DNA of 64,000 nt from the NCBI GenBank assembly GCA_964448285.1, contig CAYUWG010000009.1, forward strand, positions 24,514-88,513, read 5' to 3'. Origin of the DNA: CAYUWG01 sp964448285. GTDB lineage: Bacteria; Bacteroidota; Ignavibacteria; SZUA-365. The position numbers and the translations under genes were made by a program. The notes below the pieces were generated by a model. It ran no database searches. It saw only the letters and a program-made list of their open reading frames with translations, and was not told the DNA's origin. This document shows positions 17,169 through 24,963 of this stretch, in pieces (position 1 is the first letter of the stretch; each line of letters begins with the position of its first letter).

Positions 17169-17783
17169 ATGAAACAGATTACAACCGCAGTTTTTCTCCT
17201 CCTCCTCCTTATCGGATGCACGACGAAACAGGACAAAGAGCAACAAGCCGGAACGGCAGCGAGGACAACATTCGCCGAAGTCATCGACAGCCAGCATGGA
17301 TATATCATCGAATCGGCGAGTATCGTTGTAGGCAATTCGCCTGATGCATTTGCCATTTCACAAGCCGTTCGTCTTGCGCCCGGGAAATCCAGCGTACTGA
17401 TCGTTCGAACTTCTCCGAATGACTCAAGCGATGAAACGCTTCTCGCGCTTCAGTTTCCTGCATTTGCTTCCGGGTCAGCAGTGGAATACACCGGCAAACC
17501 GGAGGCTGCGCAGTTCTGGATCATTGGGACGAAGGATGGAACCAAGACCGCCATTTCAACCGGACTCATTTCCGGAAGTCTCCGCTTTATCAAATCAGGG
17601 AAATCCGCAGCCAATCTCGGTTTGAATCGCGAACTCCTTGAAGGCACAGGTGAGATGGAAATCGTCGTTTCGAATATCAGCACCGGTGCATTGAAGGCCT
17701 TGCCTGAAAAGAAATATGCGGCGCAGTTTATCCTGCCGATCATCACACTCGAAGAACTCATGAAGATCAACCAGCCGGCGTAA
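17169..17783 (+). CDS. hypothetical lipoprotein at the end of the pyr operon
   Basis: 204 residues beginning with a lipoprotein signal (MKQITTAVFLLLLLIGC), so anchored in the envelope. The ATG at 17169 was chosen because it opens the signal peptide directly; a longer frame exists upstream. The remainder is beta-rich with no motif I recognise. It lies 28 bases after pyrC and just before a strong terminator, so it is carried on the pyr transcript, although nothing links it to pyrimidines. Confidence 0.6.
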   Translation: MKQITTAVFLLLLLIGCTTKQDKEQQAGTAARTTFAEVIDSQHGYIIESASIVVGNSPDAFAISQAVRLAPGKSSVLIVRTSPNDSSDETLLALQFPAFASGSAVEYTGKPEAAQFWIIGTKDGTKTAISTGLISGSLRFIKSGKSAANLGLNRELLEGTGEMEIVVSNISTGALKALPEKKYAAQFILPIITLEELMKINQPA

Positions 17784-17801
17784 ACCAAGTACACGAGATA
17801 A

Positions 17802-17835
17802 AAGGGCAAGGGCTTGAAGCTCTTGCCCTTCTTTG
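17802..17835 (+). terminator. rho-independent terminator closing the cinA-pyr operon
   Basis: AAGGGCAAG (17802-17810) pairs perfectly with CTTGCCCTT (17822-17830), with further pairing possible inside, followed by a pyrimidine-rich tail (CTTTGTTCTT). It sits 18 bases after the lipoprotein stop. Confidence 0.8.
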
Positions 17836-17846
17836 TTCTTCCCGTT

Positions 17847-19847
17847 ATGAATACCCCCCTCGTTTCAATTGTCATCGTGAGCTATAACGTTCGCGACTTA
17901 TTGGAGAACTGCCTTCGCTCCGTGAATGCAGCTTCAGAAGGAATTGAATCGGAAGTCTTCGTGGTCGATAACAACAGCACCGATGACACAGTCACGATTG
18001 TACGAGAGCGATTTCCCTTGGTACGAACGATTGCGCTCGATGAAAATCTTGGTTTTGCCAAAGCGAACAACCTTGCGCTATCTCAAAGCTCAGGTCGGTA
18101 TCTCCTCTTACTGAACCCGGATACTCTCGTTCAGGAAGATACGATTAAAACGATGCTGCAATTTTTTTCCGCGAACCCTGAAGCAGGCATGGCAGGCTGC
18201 AAGATCATTACGCCGGAAGGTCGTCTCGAGCCGGCTTGCCGAAGAAGCTTCCCGTCTCCCTGGGTTGCGTTCACAAAACTTGTTGGCCTTAGCACACTCT
18301 TTCCAAATTCGAGTTTCTTCTCGAAGTACAACCTCAGCTATTTGGACGAGAACCGAACCTATGAGGTCGATGCCATTTCCGGTTCATTCATGATGATCCG
18401 ACGTTCCGTTTACGATCAGATCGGTGGACTGGATGAGGACTACTTCATGTATGGTGAAGATCTGGATTGGTGCTATCGCGTAAGGAAGCATAACTGGAAA
18501 GTGTTCTATGTCCATCAAACGAAGATCATTCATTACGGAGGCGAAAGCACGCGTCGCAGCGGTATCGACGCAAACGCGGAGTTCTATCGAGCGATGGAGT
18601 TGTTCAGCAGAAAGAATCTTCAACTCACGACATGGAAGCGTTGGATCATTTGGCTCGGAATAAAACTCCGTCAAAGCGTATCTCGATCGAAAGGCCTGGC
18701 AGCAACCATCGCGCCCGTTCTCATCGACAGCCTGATCACCACACTCACTCTCTTTCTCGTGGAGATCGTTCGATTCGGAGATGTGTTCAGTCTTCCCTCT
18801 TATGCATATCCATCCATCTATATCTCCTTCACAACCATCATGGTTCTCTCTCTCTCGTCAACGGGAGCTTATACGCAACGGAATTATGCGATTTCCCGAA
18901 CAGCGGCGGGAGTCATGCTCGGTTTTTTAGTCCTCTCATCGCTGACGTTTTTCTTCAAGGATTTTGCATTCAGCAGAGTCATTGTTCTTGTCGCAAGTGC
19001 GCTGTGCTTCATCTTGCTTCCTCTGAGACGGATACTTCAAGAAGTCTTGCTTCCGCACCATCGTCATGATTCGATCATCGGGCGCCCAACACTGTTTGTC
19101 GGAGTCTCGGAGAGCGACTTAGCGGTCCTCGACCATATCCGGACGAACGCATCAAACAATTACCACGTCGCCGGACTTATCGATACAGAAGGGAAACATC
19201 TCGGTGAATCCAGAATGTCCATTCCCATAGTCGGAAGCAGAGAAAATATCACCAAGGTGATTGACCGAATGCGTTTCTCCCATGTGATATTCGCTCCGGA
19301 TTCGCTCCCTTATACCGAGATACTTTCTATCATTAGCAACACGCCCAGTCACGCTGTTCGATACCATATCGCGCCAAAGCCAACCGATCAGTTGCTCACA
19401 TCCTTCAACGTGGATCGGGCCTCAGCCATACCAATGATCGAAGTGGAGTACAATCTCAAGCGTTTCTCACATCGGTTTCTCAAGCGAATGTTGGACTTGC
19501 TGGTCTCCGGTATCGGTTTGTTGACGCTATACCCTTTCGTATATTTTTTGGCAGAACGCAATCGCACATCGTCCTGCTCATTTACCTCAATGATTTATCA
19601 GCTCCCAAATGTTTTTCTCGGTTCTATGAGTGTTGTCGGCTACCCCATCGACTGGTTGAAGAGACCGGACAATGTCTATCTGGGAAAACCCGGGATTTTC
19701 GGTTTGGTCCAATTACGACAGCATTTCATGAGCGACGAAGAAATTCTCACGATAGTCCAGAACTACGCCAGAAATCACTCACTGTATTTGGACATAGAGA
19801 TTATCGTACGAGCAATCATCACGTGCATTCAGAGGAAGAATCCTTAA
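17847..19847 (+). CDS. GT2 glycosyltransferase fused to a degenerate polyprenyl sugar-phosphate transferase
   Basis: 666 residues from the ATG at 17847, chosen where the GT2 fold begins (PLVSIVIVSYNVRDLLENCL). Residues ~5-235 are a rhamnosyltransferase-like GT2 domain with VVDNNSTDDT, LLLNPDTLV and the acceptor region EDLDWCYRVRK. Residues ~290-400 hold about four membrane segments, ~410-530 a Rossmann-like domain, and ~545-666 resemble the bacterial sugar transferase (WbaP/PglC type): FLKRMLDLLVSG, LPNVFLGSMSVVG, KPGIFGLVQL. The middle of that last domain, with the KFRSM-type loop and the catalytic Asp-Glu of LDELPQ, is missing or changed to IYQLPN. The C-terminal half therefore probably does not transfer sugar-phosphate and may anchor the GT2 enzyme. 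Confidence 0.8.
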   Translation: MNTPLVSIVIVSYNVRDLLENCLRSVNAASEGIESEVFVVDNNSTDDTVTIVRERFPLVRTIALDENLGFAKANNLALSQSSGRYLLLLNPDTLVQEDTIKTMLQFFSANPEAGMAGCKIITPEGRLEPACRRSFPSPWVAFTKLVGLSTLFPNSSFFSKYNLSYLDENRTYEVDAISGSFMMIRRSVYDQIGGLDEDYFMYGEDLDWCYRVRKHNWKVFYVHQTKIIHYGGESTRRSGIDANAEFYRAMELFSRKNLQLTTWKRWIIWLGIKLRQSVSRSKGLAATIAPVLIDSLITTLTLFLVEIVRFGDVFSLPSYAYPSIYISFTTIMVLSLSSTGAYTQRNYAISRTAAGVMLGFLVLSSLTFFFKDFAFSRVIVLVASALCFILLPLRRILQEVLLPHHRHDSIIGRPTLFVGVSESDLAVLDHIRTNASNNYHVAGLIDTEGKHLGESRMSIPIVGSRENITKVIDRMRFSHVIFAPDSLPYTEILSIISNTPSHAVRYHIAPKPTDQLLTSFNVDRASAIPMIEVEYNLKRFSHRFLKRMLDLLVSGIGLLTLYPFVYFLAERNRTSSCSFTSMIYQLPNVFLGSMSVVGYPIDWLKRPDNVYLGKPGIFGLVQLRQHFMSDEEILTIVQNYARNHSLYLDIEIIVRAIITCIQRKNP

Positions 19848-19867
19848 CGAATCTGAAAGGAGTTTTT

Positions 19868-20818
19868 GTGGCCAAGACAATATTGGAGTTTGAAAAACCG
19901 ATCGTAGAATTGGAAAAAAAAATCTCAGAAATGCGACAGGTCGTTCAGGATCTCGAGTTTTCTGATGAACTCGCTGCTCTTGAAACCCGTGTTGACCATC
20001 TGCGACGTTCTATCTATTCGAATCTCACACGCTGGCAAAAGGTACAGTTAGCCCGACATCCCGATAGACCCTACACTCTCGATTATATCGAGAAGATCAC
20101 CACGGACTTTATCGAGCTTCACGGTGACAGGGCATATGGCGATGATAAGGCAATCGTTGCAGGGTTCGCCAAGATCAATGATTACACGGTTATGCTCATC
20201 GGACAGCAGAAGGGACGCGACACGAAGAGTAATCTCTATCGAAACTTTGGAATGGCAAATCCTGAAGGGTACAGGAAAGCTCTGCGATTGATGAAACTGG
20301 CTGCTCAATTCGGCAAGCCGATCATCACGTTCCTTGATACTCCAGGAGCATATCCTGGAATTGAGGCAGAAGAAAGAGGACAAGCAGAGGCGATTGCGAG
20401 AAACCTATTGGAAATGGCACAAATGCCTGTCCCCATCATTGTTGTGATAATTGGAGAAGGAGCATCCGGCGGAGCGCTTGGAATCGGTGTTGGTGACAGA
20501 ATACTCATGCTCGAAAACACTTGGTATTCTGTTATCGCTCCAGAATCCTGCTCGAGCATCTTGTGGCGTAGCTGGGATTATAAGGAGCAGGCGGCAGAAG
20601 CGTTGAAGTTGACCGCTCCTGATCTACTGGAGCAAGGGATCATAGACCGAATAGTTCCAGAACCACTTGGTGGTGCGCATCGAAATCCAGCCGAAGCAGC
20701 CTTACTATTGAAGGCGATTCTACTGGAGGAACTAGGGAGTCTTATTAAAGTGAAACCAGAGCAACTCATCAAAAACCGTATCAAGAAATTCAGCAAAATG
20801 GGTCGTTTTGCGGAATAG
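19868..20818 (+). CDS. accA: acetyl-CoA carboxylase carboxyltransferase subunit alpha
   Basis: 316 residues of the carboxyltransferase alpha chain, which with AccD moves the carboxyl group from biotin to acetyl-CoA in the first step of fatty acid synthesis. A helical N-terminus (LEFEKPIVELEKKI) is followed by TDFIELHGDRAYGDDKAI, GRDTKSNLYRNFGM, and the oxyanion-hole region GEGASGGALGIGVGDR. Start is the GTG at 19868 with AAAGGAG 5 bases upstream, which gives the normal family length. It lies 20 bases after the glycosyltransferase fusion. No accD is in the window. Confidence 0.96.
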   Translation: MAKTILEFEKPIVELEKKISEMRQVVQDLEFSDELAALETRVDHLRRSIYSNLTRWQKVQLARHPDRPYTLDYIEKITTDFIELHGDRAYGDDKAIVAGFAKINDYTVMLIGQQKGRDTKSNLYRNFGMANPEGYRKALRLMKLAAQFGKPIITFLDTPGAYPGIEAEERGQAEAIARNLLEMAQMPVPIIVVIIGEGASGGALGIGVGDRILMLENTWYSVIAPESCSSILWRSWDYKEQAAEALKLTAPDLLEQGIIDRIVPEPLGGAHRNPAEAALLLKAILLEELGSLIKVKPEQLIKNRIKKFSKMGRFAE

Positions 20819-21272
20819 AATTCTTTCTGACGCGTCGCCTAAGTGCAGCTTCTCGACTGAAATCCGAGTCCGATACGCTGAGACTGACATGATGAGGATC
20901 GTTAATAACGGTCGGTATTATGATTATTTCGAAGTTGGTAGAGCAGAATTGCTCCGTTCTCTGGGAATTTCGTATGCAGAGCTTGAAGTACTTGGGATAC
21001 AGCTACCTCTGATAGAATCACACTGCAATTATTACAGCCCCGCTAAGTATGATGATCTCCTGATCGTAACAAGTACAATAGCATTGGAAGTCTCGGCGAA
21101 ATTGCCGATTCATTACAGAATAGTGCGAAAGCAAAGTATAGAACTCCTTGTCGATGGATATACAATACATGCCTTTGTGGATTCGACTATGAGTAGAGTC
21201 ATTCGTCCGCCGAAGATTTTCCAGCAAATAATTGAAAAAGCACGCCTTTCTGTATTGGAAGCATTGCAGTAA
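20808..21272 (+). CDS. YbgC/4HBT-type acyl-CoA thioesterase
   Basis: 154 residues with the hot-dog fold of 4-hydroxybenzoyl-CoA thioesterase relatives. The catalytic Asp sits in VRYAETDMMRIVNNGRYYDYFEVGR, followed by the long hot-dog helix. Likely hydrolyses small or medium acyl-CoAs in the cytoplasm; the substrate is unknown. The only usable start upstream of the conserved part is a TTG inside the last codons of accA (11-base overlap), so it depends on accA translation. A 168-base gap follows (21273-21440) in which I see no gene. Confidence 0.82.
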   Translation: MRNRILSDASPKCSFSTEIRVRYAETDMMRIVNNGRYYDYFEVGRAELLRSLGISYAELEVLGIQLPLIESHCNYYSPAKYDDLLIVTSTIALEVSAKLPIHYRIVRKQSIELLVDGYTIHAFVDSTMSRVIRPPKIFQQIIEKARLSVLEALQ

Positions 21273-21440
21273 TTGCACTACATGAAGTAGTCGTTCGAAC
21301 TGTTTTTCTGCTGCATTGAGCCGGAAATAGCTCATACGGTAGTATTTCGTCCATTGTACTGGTTTTGTGCAATCTCTACATCTATGGCATTGCTGTTGAA
21401 TTAAAGGAATTGGTTTTTTGACGAAAGGATGAACTACACT

Positions 21441-23459
21441 ATGAATACGACCAATACCTCTCTGACATTCCAAGCCATGCTGATTACTGGCTTGGTCCTC
21501 ATTTCCTCATGCTCCAGCCCTGTCTCGCCACCGGTACTCCCTGAGTGGGACGCTAAACTTCATGTTCCGGTTATGCTTCAAACCTATACCGTGGAAGACA
21601 TTATCGGTGTTGATTCAAGCATTCGAACGACAACAGGAGAGCAAAACACTCTGGTGCTGACAAAAGAAATTCCAATAAACCGAATAGCCCTCGGTGACAA
21701 TCTCCGGCTGGAGAATAAAGTGGTTTCGTTCGTGCATGAGATCGGAGCATTGAATTACGACATACCTAACGCGATCAATCAATCGATCCCCCTGAATTCG
21801 CTCTTTCCAAGTCTTAATGCAGGTCAATACGTGATCCCGGCAATCACGAACGAAAGAGCCATTGATGTACCAATTGATGCCGGTACACACTTTCGCGAAA
21901 TGACATTCGACGACGGTCTCGTCACATTCAGGCTTGAAAATACACTTTCCGTCCCTTTGACTTTTCCTGCTGCTGCGCGAATACTCGACGAGCAACGAAG
22001 GCCACTTCTCCAGATTCCTGTAAACGATGTCATCCAGCCAGGGAAGTCGATCAATTTGCAACCGATTTCACTTTCCGGAATGACGTTATTCAGCAAGCTC
22101 ATCTTTTCTTTCGTGACTGCTACACCCGGAAGCGATGGAAAACAGGTCGCCATAAGTCAGGACATGGGTTTGCGTATTGTCGGTTCGATCACTCAATCGA
22201 AGATTCGTTCGGCGGTTGCATTCTTACCAACACAGCACAGAACGTTTTCTGAAGTCATTTCAATCGTCGAGGCGAATTCGAAACTCCTCAGCGGAACAGT
22301 AAGGACTGGTAAGCTTCACCTTCAGATTGTAAGCAAGCTTCCGATTGCGTCTGAAATCGACATCACTCTCGATGGTGCTGAGATAAATGGTGTCCCAGTT
22401 CACCGCAAGATGTCCGTCACTGCTCGAGGTTCAACGACACTGAGTGTGCCATTGGATGGTGTTCTACTTTCTCCCGTGAATCAAACAGGATTAGAATCAT
22501 CGATTGACATTCAAACTATAGATGCCGGATCTCTCATCTCTATTTCATCGAGGGATCGCATTGAAATCACGGCCTCCCTGGAAGACGTTGCTATGGAGCA
22601 GATGACCGGAACCATACAACCACTGGATATCTTCATTGACCAGAGCCAAAACATTGATTTTCAAATCAGCTCTAAACTCAAAGGCAACATCTCTTACAAG
22701 GATGTTAACATGCAGGTCCAACTTCAGAATCACTCAGCCTTGCCTGTTCATTTGAATCGGTTGGATATTATAGGAAGTGATGGGCCTTCATCATCGACGC
22801 TTCATATACCTCAATCGAACATCCCGTCGCGGTCAATGCAGACGGTAACTCTCGATCCTGCACAAGCGACGCAGTTCTTTAACGCCTTTCCCGGTGGATT
22901 TCCGTCCACAATCAGGGCAAATGGACTGATAACACTAAACCGCGAAGGTGCGTATGGAACGGCTCATGCGAGTGATTCGCTTTCGGGTGCTCTTACCGTG
23001 GAAATTCCAATGAAGGTGTCATTCCAGAATACAGAACTGAACGACGTAGCGGAGATGAATATCGATGCAAATACTCAGAAAAAAGCAACGAGCGTAAATG
23101 AAGGCCTCTTAACCTTTGATCTGGAAAACCACCTCCCTGCAGGAATAACGATAGAGCCAGAGATCCTGGATAATTCAAGTAAACTCCTCCTTTCCACAAA
23201 GGATGTCACTGGGCAGGTCATTCACATATCGGCTGGAAGTCTCGATGCCGGTGGGCGAGTTAAAGATGCCGCGCGGCAAAAGGTTCAAATGCGATTTGCC
23301 GGGGATGACTTCCGAAAACTGCTCGCCGGGAAATATATCCGGGCAACAGTGCGCATTGCGACACAGGATAATGCTCCTGTTGTATTTCGCACAACCGATT
23401 ATATAAAAATCCGTGCATTCGCCACGATCAACGTCCACTCCGACATCGTTTCAAAGTAA
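21441..23459 (+). CDS. large hypothetical lipoprotein
   Basis: 672 residues from the ATG at 21441; a second ATG 12 bases upstream would leave no room for the AAAGGA site. The signal peptide ends with LVLISSC, a lipobox. The rest is long, beta-rich and repetitive in character, with several stretches of the type DVAEMNIDANTQ and LTFDLENHLPAGITIEPEI, suggesting stacked immunoglobulin-like domains. No catalytic motif seen. It is followed 19 bases later by an outer-membrane protein gene, so the two likely work together at the outer membrane; the role is unknown. Confidence 0.65.
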   Translation: MNTTNTSLTFQAMLITGLVLISSCSSPVSPPVLPEWDAKLHVPVMLQTYTVEDIIGVDSSIRTTTGEQNTLVLTKEIPINRIALGDNLRLENKVVSFVHEIGALNYDIPNAINQSIPLNSLFPSLNAGQYVIPAITNERAIDVPIDAGTHFREMTFDDGLVTFRLENTLSVPLTFPAAARILDEQRRPLLQIPVNDVIQPGKSINLQPISLSGMTLFSKLIFSFVTATPGSDGKQVAISQDMGLRIVGSITQSKIRSAVAFLPTQHRTFSEVISIVEANSKLLSGTVRTGKLHLQIVSKLPIASEIDITLDGAEINGVPVHRKMSVTARGSTTLSVPLDGVLLSPVNQTGLESSIDIQTIDAGSLISISSRDRIEITASLEDVAMEQMTGTIQPLDIFIDQSQNIDFQISSKLKGNISYKDVNMQVQLQNHSALPVHLNRLDIIGSDGPSSSTLHIPQSNIPSRSMQTVTLDPAQATQFFNAFPGGFPSTIRANGLITLNREGAYGTAHASDSLSGALTVEIPMKVSFQNTELNDVAEMNIDANTQKKATSVNEGLLTFDLENHLPAGITIEPEILDNSSKLLLSTKDVTGQVIHISAGSLDAGGRVKDAARQKVQMRFAGDDFRKLLAGKYIRATVRIATQDNAPVVFRTTDYIKIRAFATINVHSDIVSK

Positions 23460-23478
23460 CAGGAATACCGAGGCTCCC

Positions 23479-24879
23479 GTGAACTCCTTCAAACCGACTC
23501 TATTGCTTGTAATCCTTGTCTGGATTCTCACATTTTTTACATTGAACTTAGCTGCTCAAGATCTGATTTCAAACGGACGTATGGCAGGAATGGGGTATTC
23601 GAGTGAAGCACTCATTCATGGGGTTGACGCTCTCGGTGTGAATCCGGCATTGATCGGGCTTCCCAAAGGCTCCGTCGTTTCCATCGCTATTTTGCCGCTA
23701 AGCTTTCAAGCTGGTACGGACTTCTTCGATTACGCGACATACGAGAAGTACTTCGTTGGACAATTCAATGAAGAGACCGGGAAACGCGAAGGATATCAGT
23801 TGACCGATGCAGACAAAGCAGTCATACTCAATGCATTTCAGGATAACGCCGGCGACTTCACACTCAATGCTTCGGTTAAACTCTTCGGTTTGACGGTTTC
23901 CACCTCGTTGTTCGACTTCGGTCTTCATATGGCGGACAAAGTCGGAACTCGCGGCGCAATTCCAAGAGACTTCATAGAATTTCTCTTATATGGAAATACA
24001 CCGGGGAAAACCTTCGACCTTTCAGAAACATCTATGTACTCAACTTGGACTCGCGAGTACGGACTAACTGTGGCAAAGAAATTTGAGCTTTTCCGTAAAG
24101 GTGGACCAACGATGACCTTCGGCGCTGCTGTCAAAATGATCCATGGATTCGGCTATTTCGGAATAGAAGAATTCAACAGCCGTTTCACAACTGACCCCGA
24201 GCACTATGAAGTCACAGGACAATCCAATATGCGTGCGCTCTATACTGGTACGGATTGGATAATGAATAAAAACATTTTCGCAATACAGCTTTTTCCGGAA
24301 CCCGTTGGTAATGGTATCGGTGTTGACCTTGGTGTTGTTGCATCATTCTCCGATCGGTTTCGTGTCGGATTCAGTCTGGTTGACCTCGGTGGGATGACTT
24401 GGGATAGAAATACATACGAGATCTCTGCAAATGAGATTTTCACTCTCGCTGACATTTCAGATGATGAGCAGGTTGAGGAAATCAAGAAAAAACTCGCGGG
24501 CTCAGAGCGATCGATTTCTTCATTCTCATCATCCCTGCCAACTGCCGCTACCCTATCAGCCTCATTTTCTGTCCTTGGATTTTTTGGTAGTTCCTCACCA
24601 CTATATTTTGCTTCAGCTTTGCGTCAAGGATTCAATGATCTTCCCGGCAACTCTACAACACCGCGATTCTCGGTTGGTCTCGAATGGGAACTCATAGAAT
24701 CTCTTCCTCTCCGCGGTGGACTGTCTGTCGGTGGTGACAAACCTTTCCAGGCCAGCGTTGGTCTCGGACTCATCATGGATAGCATGACTGTGGACGTCGC
24801 AACTAGCAATCTCGAAACGTTTTTCGGCGAAACCTTTTCATCCGCTTCCATTGCCATAACCACGAGACTCGACTTTTAG
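23479..24879 (+). CDS. outer-membrane beta-barrel protein, DUF5723/PorV-like
   Basis: 466 residues from the GTG at 23479 (GAGG 5 bases upstream), which opens directly on a signal peptide ending LNLAAQ. The mature N-terminus ISNGRMAGMGYSSEALIHGVDALGVNPALIG is characteristic of FadL/PorV-like barrels of Bacteroidota in which a helical N-terminal loop enters the pore. It ends with alternating residues and a final Phe (ITTRLDF), an outer-membrane insertion signal. Possible role in transport or as a scaffold for surface lipoproteins such as the neighbour upstream. A strong terminator follows. Confidence 0.7.
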   Translation: MNSFKPTLLLVILVWILTFFTLNLAAQDLISNGRMAGMGYSSEALIHGVDALGVNPALIGLPKGSVVSIAILPLSFQAGTDFFDYATYEKYFVGQFNEETGKREGYQLTDADKAVILNAFQDNAGDFTLNASVKLFGLTVSTSLFDFGLHMADKVGTRGAIPRDFIEFLLYGNTPGKTFDLSETSMYSTWTREYGLTVAKKFELFRKGGPTMTFGAAVKMIHGFGYFGIEEFNSRFTTDPEHYEVTGQSNMRALYTGTDWIMNKNIFAIQLFPEPVGNGIGVDLGVVASFSDRFRVGFSLVDLGGMTWDRNTYEISANEIFTLADISDDEQVEEIKKKLAGSERSISSFSSSLPTAATLSASFSVLGFFGSSSPLYFASALRQGFNDLPGNSTTPRFSVGLEWELIESLPLRGGLSVGGDKPFQASVGLGLIMDSMTVDVATSNLETFFGETFSSASIAITTRLDF

Positions 24880-24900
24880 CGCGAGAGCTCCTGCCCAACG

Positions 24901-24936
24901 AAACGGCGTCTTTTTTACCAAGACGCCGTTTTTTCT
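24901..24936 (+). terminator. strong rho-independent terminator
   Basis: AAACGGCGTCTT (24901-24912) and AAGACGCCGTTTT (24920-24932) form a perfect GC-rich stem with a short loop, followed by a T-rich tail. It ends the lipoprotein/barrel unit before the patatin gene. Confidence 0.88.
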
Positions 24937-24963
24937 TTCTCCAATGCGTCTTTAAGTTTCACC

